From the NCBI GenBank assembly GCA_036023115.1, contig JAYKKT010000086.1:14709501-14773500 (forward strand): a stretch of DNA of 64,000 nt, given 5' to 3'. The notes under the pieces were generated by a model. The model saw only the letters and a program-made list of their open reading frames with translations. It did no database searches and was not told the DNA's origin. This DNA comes from Brasenia schreberi (Eukaryota; Streptophyta; Magnoliopsida; Nymphaeales; Cabombaceae). Both the position numbers and the translations under genes were made by a program. Positions 38,401 to 51,200 of the stretch are shown here, piece after piece (the first letter of the stretch is position 1; every line of letters begins with the position of its first letter).

Positions 38401-40994
38401 CATCAAGTCAAGAACATATAATACACAAGCAAGAAAAGTGCAATATTTAGAAGTAAAATATGCAGAATCACCTATTCCTAAGCTGGGAAAAACGATGGTA
38501 CTATGCAGGAAGGTACTATTTGTTGAAACCAACACCCTTGGAAAATCATCTCAGGGGTTCTCCGAGAATCATTCTGTTATATTGGAACAAGAAGCAGAGA
38601 TATTTAAAAGATCAGAAGTAATTTTTCCAAATTTAGAAAAGAATGTTCTTTACTTTTGCATAATAAATGATGAAAATCCAAAGATCAATCAAGTATATCA
38701 AAATGTCGTCGGCAATCCCAAGAAGCAGAACAAGGCCAGTCTTGATATCATCTTTCTCAAGAGAAGATTCGGAGCCCTCGACAAGGAAATGATGTGTCTT
38801 GGACAATTTGATGTCCCGCTCAACCCGATTTTGAGTATAAAGTATGAGGACCATATTTGATAGCATTGTTAGATGCTAGACACCTTGATTAGCATCAAAC
38901 ATTAATATATCAATTCACTTAAAATTTTTGTCCAGCCATTTCATAATATCTTTACAAGACCATCTACTTGGCCGATGCTAATGGTTTTGGTTGGCCTTCC
39001 TATATTGAAAACCCAATCATTTTGGTTTGAAATTTAAAACATATTTGTCACCAGTCGGATGTAATTAAGTATTGCATACTCATAAATACTAAATGTATTC
39101 TCCTTACATCTTTTTCTTTTTGGAAATCAAATAGCAATTAGTGTACAAGGAGCTACAGCTCTTCTGCTAACAGGTTGATTTCGAAGGCTCTTCGAGTTGA
39201 AGATTTGATATCCAGGATTTGTACTTCATCTAGGAGCCTACCTAGTCTCAATTTTTCAATTAAGGAAAGAATAAATTAAGAAGAAATAGTGGCACAAACA
39301 ACATCCAAATCCACAAGAAGCCCTGGCTCTCCAGGTCATGAGTCCAATACCTGGGGGCATGCATATCCGGTTAGGTTGGGCTAAACCACTGCTTGTCATG
39401 TTATTCTTGGTTTTGCAAGAAATGCGATCATGAACTTAAATCAGGTTTGGAGAGACTCCAAACTGAAGCTAGAGGGTATGTTGCCCAAACGAGTACATAG
39501 TGAACAGTATGGACCATGTAGAGAACAATTAAACTCACTTTTGTTCATTTGGTGGACCTAGCTCCATAGTTGGTGAAAACATCACGCACTCTTTGGTTTG
39601 GAAGCATGAATAGGACACCACTCCTAGAAAGCAGCCCTATGACTAGTTGAAAATTAACTTGGTTTAATATGAAAATGAAAGGCCCCTTTGTCTTAATACA
39701 GGAAGATGCTAGCCGGGACATGTTCATGTTTAATCATACCACATTGTAGTATTTTCATTTAAAATGGTACATAAAACATCATGGTTTAAATATTTTTTTA
39801 TGAAAACTATTTGTATTTATGTGTAAAAGAAAGGACTTGTGGTAGGTAAGAGTGGTAGCCATTTTAAGACTTTGTCAAATCTTTCATCATCAGAGGTCTG
39901 AAGTTAAGTGTGCTCAGTTTATCCACCTTAGATTTCTAACAGAATTGTTCTTCTTAGAACACATTGATTCTGTCATAAAAGCGAGGCCACCCCCCAATAG
40001 CATGTTATGTCCAGAAGAAAAACTTGTATGTCTTCGAGAGAATCTCCTAATTGTTCTAGTTGGCCTTGTTTTTCTACCTTCTACCAAAACCCCAAGGCAA
40101 AAGACTAAGGCTAGTTTAATACATAATGTAGGAATCTTTTTTATTTATTTTACTGGAAGAAGACACCCACACTAAAAGTCTACGAGTGTAAGCCATGACC
40201 CAGGGCCTATAAAGAGCGCTATTTACATGATATGTAAATTATATTTCTTAATCTGCTTTGAAATCTTTCTTCTCGGACATCCATCACCAAAATGAGTGGC
40301 TAGGATTTCAAAACATGTTAAAAAGTGTATGTGAAGCATAATTTGAACCACGTCACCCTTAATATGCTTCAGCACGAGCATGAACAACAAAAAGAAATAC
40401 TGGATGCATCATACTGTTTTCACCAAGTCATCAATTTTCAGAAATTTTGTCGATCTTTGATTTGTAATTTCTTAGAAAGCCTGCATGAACGTTATAACTA
40501 CATGAGGCAGGAATTGCTTTCTTTAGATTAGTGCACGTTGTTAGTTATATACGTAAGGTATGTTTGATCAACAGCAACAAACTCTACTCCATGAATATTA
40601 TGTTTTCTTTGATAGGAGTTCCACAAGCAGCCTATCAGTACAGTCAATAAGCAAAGGAAAATAGATAGACATACATACCTTATTGTGTTAGGAAAATAGG
40701 TTCGAAAACTCTTGAAGTGAACAATTACTCGTTGTTTTCTTGTCTGTTATGTTAGTCTTTTAAGCATTTCAGTCAGGTCTCTCTGTGTCTGTTGTGTGTA
40801 GACACACATGGATGGGAATAGAGATAGAGATATGTATGTATGTACATTAAAATGTAAATATTTTAATTGGACGATTTGAAAATGTAGGTGTCCAAAACGA
40901 AGTTGTTGAAGTAGATGTGTCGCTATACAAACTATAACTGGATCCATAATAAAGCTACTAGTGATAAAATTTGGTATGGCACGATAGAAGATCA

Positions 40995-41063
40995 ATGAGA
41001 GAATCACGCTTAAGGTGGATTGGTTATTTGGAGAGGCGTCCAGGTGAAGAGCCAGTCAGATGA
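40995..41063 (+). mobile_element. RTE LINE 3' coding fragment
   Basis: Translates as MRESRLRWIGYLERRPGEEP then VR and a stop. This matches the conserved C-terminal part of RTE polyproteins, seen in this window near 52096 as [20 protein letters not shown]. Only about 70 bases are recognisable. Confidence 0.65.
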
Positions 41064-41802
41064 GCCAAAGATAAACCTTGATTTTCTTGGTTTTCTGGAG
41101 TTACATGCTAATACGACACACTATCGATCATAGTGATAACTAGGAAACAATATAGTTGGTCCGACTACATATAAAAGAGATTTGGTTTTCGTTGTGGTTG
41201 TGGTTCTAGTGTTGTGCTTTTAGTATGTGATTGGAAAAGTTCACAGGAGACTGAAGCAAACAGTTCCTTATATTATTTTTTATGCAAACATGTCTTCCTT
41301 CACTCATGTGATATGAAAAGTGTATTTTCCATTTCTTTCTTTCTCGCGATCAGCAGTAAACTTCAATGCTGGCTGTAAGACAGCAATGTCAAATGTAGTG
41401 ATGGCCATGGCTGTTATGATTACACTACTCTTCCTCATTCCTTTGTTCCATTACACTCCCCTGGTCGTTCTTGCCTCAATTATCATTTCCGCCATGCTTG
41501 GCCTCATTGACTATGAAGCTGCATTCCATCTGTGGAAGGTTGACAAGGTCGACTTCTGTGTTTGCATGGGTGCATATCTTGGGGTTGTCTTCGGTAGCGT
41601 AGAGATCGGACTTATTATTGCTGTAAGTCGTTTTTTTTGCATAGATGTTCATATAGTCAATCTATTATGTGCATTTATGCAACAACTTAGAATTTTTAAT
41701 CTCATTGTGATGATGATTCAAATGTTTTTGTAGGTGTCCATCTCTATCCTTAGAGTTATACTCTTTGTTGCTAGACCACGCAGAAACAAGCCCGTGCCTT
41801 GA

Positions 41803-42283
41803 ACCAAGACCAAAGTCTCTCTCTTCTCTTTTTTTTTTCCGCAATCAGAAAACCTCAACACCGCAATTCAAATCCATCAGGAATCTCTGTCTCTCTCTCT
41901 CGATGGCCAGAAAAATTATTGTAATTGTATCTGAGATACGTCTGAGATCTTCCATTTAAAAGCGATCAGAGACGTGTTTGATGGCAACATGGTATAGGGA
42001 GAATCCTGCGAGGTGAGCCCTCTTTTTTTTTCAGGGTATCGCTTCGGTTTACGATTTCTGGGTGCTGTGAGTTTTCTTCTCAACTCGGCGTCTGCTTGGT
42101 TCTGTTTTTGGGCTTTTCTTTTCCCAACTCTTTGACATGGCTATTTGTTCGAACTTTATGGCAATTTGCGGGACAGAGAAAGGATATTTTGGGTCTTTTT
42201 GATCGAACCTACCTATTTCTTGGATTTCTTTGTGGGTTTCTGGACGTACAGATAGGGAATTTTGGTGAATTTTCTACTTACCG
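41803..42283 (+). promoter_or_regulatory. Upstream region of the IDM1-like gene
   Basis: Only 481 bases separate the stop of the SULTR3 remnant from the ATG. The stretch contains CT-rich blocks (about 41816-41900) and a T-run followed by AG at 42026-42035, possibly a leader intron acceptor. No clear TATA box. The promoter may lie partly in the pseudogene. Confidence 0.4.
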
Positions 42284-45200
42284 ATGGAGGAGAAGGTTAA
42301 ACAGAAGGATGGCGGGTTCTCCCGGAGAGGAGTTTTGTCTAATTCCGAAGCGTCGACGAAGAAAGGACCCGTGTTTTGGGAGGCTTCCGGCAAGGGAGGG
42401 AAGGGAGTGAAGGATACGAGACCGATTGTCGCCAAGAAGCATCGGAGATTGATATTGAGTGACAGCGAGTCCGATGAGGATTTGGGATCGGGTTTCAGTC
42501 ATATTCGCGGGGTTGATCGTAATTCTTTCGATAGGCGGGTTGCGGTGTCTTCGACCAACGGCGATCACAATAATGGGAGTTTTGGTGGCCGGGGTTTGTG
42601 CGCAGAAGAGCTCAAAGTTGAACATATTGATGAAAAAGGACGAAGCGGTGATGTTGGTCACAATTACGCTGAGAATTCTGTTGTTGGGGGAAAACTTAGA
42701 GGCGTCTACGACGAAGTTTGTGCAGAAATTGATGACGATAGGGATCTGGGAGGTGGTATTATTGCACCTTGTAAGAAGAATGCCGTCGATAACAAGAGTT
42801 GGGGCAAAGATGCTGCCACTGGGAATGGTTTGGCTGGTGGGAAAGGAACTCCCCTGTATCCTCTTGTTTCCCTTGATGGAAATGCTGCTGATGGGGAAAA
42901 GAGTGGTAACCCCCTTTTGAACAAAGAACAAACTGAACAAGGTAATGAGTGGTCGGGGTTGGACTTGAAACATAAAGATAAGAAAGCATTGCCATCTAAA
43001 GACAACGAGCTCAATTCTGGTAGTAATCAATTCATGGTGCAACGTAATGGACGTCAACGAGTTGCAACTGTATTAGCCGAGGAGAAAATGAAGATTTCAA
43101 GTGAGGTTGTGAGAGGGAAGGCATATGAAGAAGACATTGATCTGGACAAACACATGGTTGCTAATGGTCATGAGGTATTCAAGGGAAGTATGAAGCATAA
43201 TGGTTTAGATGGTTCAGGGCACCATACTGCACATTTGTATGAAACACTCGCTAGTAGAAAGACCAGGTTATGCTCTTCATCGATGGGTGTGGATGTAACT
43301 TCTACAACGCCCAAAGGTGCACTTTGCAGTTGGAGAAAGGATTCATATGCATATCCTGCAGACAAGGCCAACACAAAGGAAGAAGGCTCCTGTTGGCAAT
43401 CAAGACTGCAAGGTGAGGGTGATATTGGCTCTCTTGAGAGTAAACAAGAGGATGCCGTGACTGGGGTTTCTGACTCACGTGACAGGAAACCTTCATTAGT
43501 GGATGAAGAGAAGGTAAGTGTGGAACCGCATAAGCTTGGTAAGGGAGAACGGGCACAGTTAGTGAGAGAAAAGGTGAAAGCCATGCTTTTGGGTGCAGGT
43601 TGGAAAGTCGAGCAGAGACCAAGAAGAGGGCAGGTCCGTGGTGATTCTGTTTATGTTTCTCCATCAGGTGTAACCTATTGGTCCATTCCAAATGCATATT
43701 ATGCACTTCAGAAAGAACTTACTTCTGCAGTTAAAGAGGAAGACTTGTCCTCGATAACAAAGTCAAATGATGAAAAGCCGCCAAGAAAAGGTCTTGAAAG
43801 TCTACATGACACAGAAGTTACTGCATCTGGTTTACCTAGGCGTCTTGATGCTCATCCTGTAGAGTCTCTGTTTCGTAGTTTCTCAGAAAAGGATCTTTCC
43901 ATATTGGAACGGAAAAGAAAGAGGGCCATGGGCAGCTCCAAGAAGGAAGGAAACATAAAAAAGCCAAGGAAAAATGCTGAAGGAATTCAATCCACCAACA
44001 ATGTGACTGCCCATAAAGGACAAAAGGTCGTGAAGGGATCTAGAGTCATGCACATCATCAAGAGAAAGCATCCTGAGGAAAGCAAAGTTGTAAGTGCAAA
44101 TGGCACTAAGTCCTGTAATATGGGGAGAAATGTTGCCTCTGCTCTCCAGTCAAAGGAAGTCGCTGGGAAATGTTCAAACTGGCATAAAATGAAGGCAGAA
44201 GTAGATTGTGAATCATGTATTTTAGATAAGAAGAATTCTTCCTCAGCACTTACATCAGAAGTTCTGCAAGGAAGAAAGAAGAAAAGGAAGAGGAAATGTA
44301 CCTTGATTGTTCGATCCTCAACTAAAGGGAAATACCCCAGTTCTAACAATGATGTTACTCCCTGTTTAGGGAAGAGAACTATTCTTTCATGGCTGATTGA
44401 TTCGGGAAGTGTGCAATTGCATGGAAAGGCAAAATATTGGAATAAAAGGCACACAAGGGTGATGATGGAGGGATGCATCAAAAGAGATGGAATTCTTTGT
44501 GATTGTTGTGGCAAAACTCTCTCAGTAACAGAATTTGAGATTCATGCAGGCAGCAAGATGTGTCAGCCATATCGGAATATTTTTGTTGATTCAGGGATGT
44601 CGCTTTTGGAATGTCAACTACAAGCCTGGAATGCACAGGAGGAATCTCAACGATGTGGAATGTATTTTGTAGAAACAGATGAAAATGACCAAAATGATGA
44701 TACCTGTGGAATATGTGGAGATGGTGGAAACTTGATCTGTTGTGACAGCTGTCCCTCTACTTTTCATCCAAATTGTTTGGGATTGCAGGTATGCATAATT
44801 TGAAGTGATTTGTATCTAATTCTAATTATTTTTAGAGTCTCGGCTTGTTTTGGATGGGTGTACTGCATTTGATTAGCAGATAATGAGAATTTGTGCTGGT
44901 TTTGAACATTTTGTTCTCTAATAATTTCAGACACTTCCCCCTGGCATTTGGCACTGTCCACACTGTTCATGTAGATTCTGTGGAAGATATGATGATTCTG
45001 CTTCTAATAATAGCAAACTGATGGAAACATGCTCACAGTGCGAGGCAAAATGTGCGTTTCAATCTCATCATTCACTGTAGATGAAACTTCTATATGCAAG
45101 TTTGGAATATTATTTTGCAATTTTCGAAACACTTTTCATGAAGAATATATTTAATATGTTAAGCTTATAACGCTGAACTAATGCATTTTATGCTGCTTTG

Positions 45201-48200
45201 ATAGATCACTGTGGCTGTGCTAAAGAGAAAGATATTTCCGCTGTTGGCTCCAATGGTCAATTTTCCTCTTTTTGTGGGAGAGACTGCAGAAAGGTGACTT
45301 CATATCCTTAGTTGAAATCTGATTGTCTTAGGCGTTTGATGTATAATTTCAGTTGCCATATTGGACATTTTCATTTATTATCCTGATTTTGATGCAAAGG
45401 TGAATTTGCAAGAAAGCCAAAACTAACAGCAAGGTAGTGTATGTTGTTAGATTCTGGAGAAGTCATTTGTAGACTATAGTTCATTCACAAAACTTAGAAC
45501 ATCGTTGTATAGTTAGGTTGTTTCCTGATTGTTTTGCTTCTTACTTTTACAGAAGCAAGCTCTGCTGTCATGAAGGTAGAAAGTGAATTAAATTTAGCAG
45601 TACATGCGGATAGACAACTTTGTGGGTCTTGAGATTGGGAAAGATAATTCATCCAAGAAGAGCATGGTGCTTTTTTATTTGCTATTGTGTCAGTAATGCA
45701 ATAACTTAAAGCTGGAAATCAACTCCAATTATGTTATCGAACAAGTGCATATCTATTTTTTGGTATGGTTGTGTCTTCCTTAACATAGTGACAGTTATGA
45801 CGCAGGTTGTACTTTTATGGTTGCTTTTCTTTATTATAGTTTGATATAGCTATAACAAAGCTAGTAAAATCCAAAGAAGCCACAATTTCAAGTAACATAG
45901 CAAGAGATTTTAGTAGGTTACTTCAAGCATAAGGTGAGTTGCAAACCATTGTCTTTTACTCAGAGAATCTAGAAAGCGAGAAACTTGTAGTAGCTTGCCC
46001 TAGACTTCTGTTCAGGAGCGCAATCAGCATGCTGATGGAATTAGATAAGGAATCATGGATCAGAACAATTCTTGGCCACTGTCTGATGAACCCAACTGCT
46101 AGATGGCAACCATAAACACAAGCTAACCTGTCTATTTTGTCAGGCTATATCAATCATTTTAAAGTTTAAATACCAACGTTTTTTTCCCCCATTGGTAGTC
46201 TGGCACAAAGTGATATGCTTCCAATTGATGTTCGCACTTAATTGCTCTGAGTGTGTCTCTTCCTGGAACCAGTACTTTTAGAAGAGGCAGCAACATGTGC
46301 AACATGTTGCATCTGTAGAAAGCTTCAGTTTATCAACTAGAACATGCAGAATATCCAAATGTAAGTAAAGCATCCCTGCCATTTGATTTGCCATTGGAAG
46401 CTTCCTTTTGATGATGTTCAACGCTATCTGTATGAATCTTACTTATTTTTTCATCACTTCTGAACGTCATGCCAGTTTTACTCAAAGTAATTGAAATGTC
46501 ACATGTGTGCCACAATTGCATCTCAAGGATTTCAATGGTTGCTTCCAGGATTGAAGTGGTTGCAAGAATTGTAGTCTACAGGAATCAGTTCAGATGTGGG
46601 AAGGAAGATCTGAATTATGTGACAGTCTAAAGCGGTTGTGGTCCTAATTTGAGTATGCAATTGAAATGTAACTGCAGAAATCAATTCTGTGGAAAGCAAG
46701 AACGGAACATATCTATTGCACATCCAGTAAATTTTGTTTGATACGATAAGATGTCATGATTATGGATGTTAACAAGATTGTGCTTGACCCATAGTGCTCT
46801 TTTTTTCATGTCTTTGTGTGTGTTATGGGGTGCATTATATGATGTTTGGCGATATTCTTGTGTGCTCCACAGAAATTGAATCAAGATGCCATAGGTTTCC
46901 TTTTCCGGCTCTCTTCATATAGCCTGTTAAATGAATGCTTCCCTAGCTTCCAACTTCTGTTGTAATTTTTCTTTGCCGTTATTCTTGGGTCATTGTTGAA
47001 GTCTTGAGTGAAAAACATTGTAACTGAGAAGTACAATTTGTGAAATGCACATTCTTTACTTGTGAGATGTCCATATTTTGTTAGTTTTCTTATTCTTGGT
47101 TATTACAGTTTTTGTTAGTTCACCTAGTTTTCCTTCTGAAATGCTATTCTCTCTGATATCATTTGCGGAGCTAAATCACTTTTTTAAAAAAATAGAAGCT
47201 AATTCCTGTGCTCTGTTCATGTAGATATTTGAATCCTTACATGATCTTCTGGGTTCTAAACATGACTTGGATGATGGTTTTTCCTGGACCCTTCTTCAGC
47301 GAGATGGTCTCTCCCAGCCGAAGCTTGCAGAACAAGCTGAGTGCAATTCCAAGATTGCCATTGCACTGAATGTTATGGACGAATGCTTTATGCCTATTGT
47401 TGACCAGCGAACAAAGGCTAACTTAATACATAATATTGTTTACAATCGTGGGTAAGCAGATATAGGTCTATTTCCAATTCTCAAACAAATGATTTATATT
47501 AATCCAAATCAGAGTTCTGTGTGTTTTTCCCATGAAGAAGCAAAATGTTTATGTTTGCATTTAAATTGATACCCTGTTTATTCTATTCCTTGTTAGGTCA
47601 AACTTTAACAGGGTAAATTATGCTGGCTTTTATTCACTGTTGCTGCAGAGGGGTGATGAAGTAATATCTGTGGCATCTATCAGGTCGTCATCATCTTCTT
47701 TTTCTTTTCCTTCTCCTTCTCTAATTTGCCAAGTGTGGCGAGACTTCCTGTTTTTGTACTATGTTCATGAGGTGTTCATGCTTCGTTGTGTTAAGTAATT
47801 CATTGAGTTGAAAACGAGGTTTAATGTCTATGTATGTAATGCTCTTTCTTTTTTCTGTATTTGTCAATTCTCTTTTATAGGTTTGAGTTTATCTCATTAT
47901 CCTTATGTTTAATCTCATATACAGTTTTTAGAGTTGAATCAAAGTTTATTTCTTTAATTTTCTGCTTTTAAAATTGTATCCAGAATTGTTCTTACGTGTT
48001 TATTTGCTTTATGAATAATAGGATTCATGGTACCAGGCTAGCTGAGATGCCTCTTATTGGAACTCGCCATTTATATCGGCGTCAAGGAATGTGCAGACGA
48101 CTGATTACCGTGGTGGAATCTGTAAGTGAAAGGTTATTGTTTTCAGTGAATGGCTATGTTCTCTGTGTCCGTATCTCTGTTTTTCTTAGTCAGAACATTA

Positions 48201-51200
48201 CATCATTAATCATGTGCTATCTGTTTCAGATTCTCTCTTCCCTCAATGTTGAGATGCTTGTAATACCAGCCATATCTGAACTTCTGCAAACATGGACCAC
48301 AGTTTTTGGTTTCAAGCCTCTTCAGGATTTATATAAGGAAGAAATTAGGAGAATGAACCTAATGGTTTTCCCTGCAACTGATTTGTTACAGAAGGCGCTA
48401 CTAAGCTGTGCTGCTGCTGCTGCTGTAAAATCAGGTGCATTGTGTGACCATGGTTTAAACAAATTATCCTTATTTTGTTTTTCTTTCCATTGTGCTATTG
48501 TTTATGCTGAGCATTTTCTTTTAAATTGTTGTAGAGAGGAAACTGGATCTTGTCCAGCATATTGAGGACTCTCCTGTTGAGGTTGCTGTTGCAATTTCCA
48601 GCAAGGGCACTGAAAGTGGTTCTCTTTGGATTCAGGGTGATGATGCTATAGAGCCTAATGAAGATGTTCCTGTTGAGGGTTCTGCACTCTTGGAACAAGT
48701 TCATGTTGCTGGTAAGTGTTAATTATGCAGCAATCATGCTTGATTACATGCAGTATTGGGGAGAAGAAACAGGTTGTCAATCAGCCTCTTGTGCTGTATC
48801 GGCAGCCCCCCTCTCTTTTATTAATTATGCTCTCTAGGGTTGAGACCCTAAGAGACTTAAATACATCCAACATAAGGCATATTACAAATATGCCATTAAT
48901 GAATTGAAAATACAGGAACCTTTAAAAACAAAAAGCTTAACAGCTGGTTATAGACAATTATAAACTTTGATTGCATCCAACCGATCCTCTAAACACTCCC
49001 CTTCAAGTTGGGTTAAAGATACTACATATTACCCAACTTGTCGATAGTCTTCCATAATATTCCTTTTGGCATTGCTTTAGTCAACATATCTTCCATTTAA
49101 TCACTTGATCTCACATGAATTATCTGAAATTATTTGTTCATAATCTTCTCTCTAATAAAATGATAATTCACTTCTATATATTTTGTTCTCTCATGATAAA
49201 TTGGATTCAATGCAATTTGTTTGACAACCTTACTAGCACAATATCCATGGATAAGTAGTTGTATCTTCTCTGAAATCCTTAATAAGTGCCTCCATAATCT
49301 TTTACAAAAGCCATGGGCTAGTGATCTATATTCTGCTTATACACTTATCTAGCAACAACTTATTGTTTTTTACTCTTTGAAGATATAATATTACTTCCAA
49401 ACAAGGTTAGGTATCTTGTATTGTTAGTCTACATCTGCGTGCACTTCTAATTCTAGGTGTTCATGTTTAGCATACATCACTCCATCACTCGGAGTTTTCT
49501 TTAAGGATCGGATAATTTGATAGATAGCTTTCTTATGTAGTGAATAAATTGCAGAGAGGGTCTCCACATTTTCAATATGGACGGATGCAGAGGGTAAGGA
49601 AGCTAGTCCTAGATAATAAGATTCATATTGGTTCTTGAAATATCGAAACATTATCCGATAAGCTAATGGAGGTGGTAGATACTATGATTCGGAGAAAGAT
49701 CCATATTCTATGTTTACAAGAGACAAAGTGGGTTGGAGAAAAAGCCAAGAAGATTGAGGATATAGGTTTTAAATTATGGTACTCAGGTAAAGAAAAAGCT
49801 TGAAACAGAGTTGGTATTATCATAAATAAAGATTTAAAGGATAGTGTAGTAGACATACAACGATATGGTGACCGATTCATGACATTGAAATTAGTGTTAG
49901 GAGCAGAGGTTTTGAATATAGTTTGTGCTTATGAACCCCCAAGTGGAACTAGAAGATAGTATAAAGACGGCTTTTTGGGAAGAGCTAGATAAGGTGATTC
50001 AAAGAATTCCACAAAGGGAGTTGATTTGTTTAGGAGGAGACTTAAATAGACATGTCGGTAAAGAGGCATTAGGATATCAAGGTATTCATGAAAACTTTGG
50101 CTTTGGGATATAAATGAGGAAGGTAGGGAGATTTTAAATTTTGCTATGGCATTTGATCTCTTTATAGTCAATACAATCTTCAAAAAACGAGATAAACATT
50201 TAATTACTTATAAGAGTGGCTTATCATAAACACAAATTGATTACTTTATTTGTAAAAAAAAGATAGAGCGTGTTGTAATGATTGCAAGGTAAGTCCAGGA
50301 GAAAGCTTAACCACCCAATATCAACTTTTAGTTATGGATTTATAAATAAAAAAATGGACAAAGAAGAAAAGAGCGCATCGAGCTATTCGGACTAAATGGT
50401 AGAACCTCAAAAGCAAGAAATAATATATATTTAAACAGAAAGTCCTTTAAGGAGATCTTGAAATTATTTTGGTATACCTTGTGATATGTGAAATAATATG
50501 GCTATACATATTAGGAAAGTGACGAATGAGGTGTTAGGTGAATCTAAGAGAGGTGTACAGGCACAAAAAGAAGCTTGGTGGTGGAGTGGAGTAGTGTAAA
50601 ATAAAATAAGGCAAAGAGGGCATATTACAAATTATATTATGCTAAGAAAACTAATGAAACTTTAGAGGCTTATAAGAAAGTAAAGAAGGAAACAAAAAGG
50701 CCGTCAGTAAAGCAAAAGTTAAAATTTGGAAAGATTTATATAAAAAACACAACTTAAAAGAGGGTGAAAGAGATACTTTTAGGATAACTAGGACTACAAC
50801 AATAACAACAACTAAGTCTTTTCCCATAGCTAGGGCTAGAGATAAGAAAACTAAAGATCTTAATTTTGTTAGATGCATTAAAGACGTGGATGAAAAAATT
50901 CTAGTGGCAAATGATGATATAAGAAATAGATGGAAAAACTATTTTTATAAGATTTATAATGAAAATAAAGATGTTAGTATTAGCTTAGGAGAGTTAGCCA
51001 AATTAGAAAAGTATATAAACCACAATTTCTACTGACGTATTCAAAAGAATGAAGTCAAAGAGGCTCTTAAACATATGAAGGGTGGTAAATCGGTAGGATC
51101 AGACAATATTCCTATAGAAGTTTGAAAAATTCTATTAGAAATAAGAATCACTTAGCTCACAAGACCATTTAATGAAATATGGAGAAACCAAAAGATGCCC

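Larger units (their letters stand above)
35376..41349. other. 6-kb intron or insertion in the SULTR3 pseudogene
   Basis: Separates the exon ending CYLTTG from the exon starting near SRSAVNF, which are adjacent in the protein. It starts with a compound CT/AT microsatellite (35381-35452). An ORF of 140 residues at 38438-38860 matches nothing I recognise. A short RTE LINE piece sits at 40995-41063. Most of the rest is AT-rich and unassigned. Much of it may be inserted elements too decayed to name. Confidence 0.55.

Noticed and set aside
42278..43057. 259-residue minus-strand ORF
   Set aside because: Shadow of the first exon of the IDM1-like gene, which has clear domains on the plus strand.
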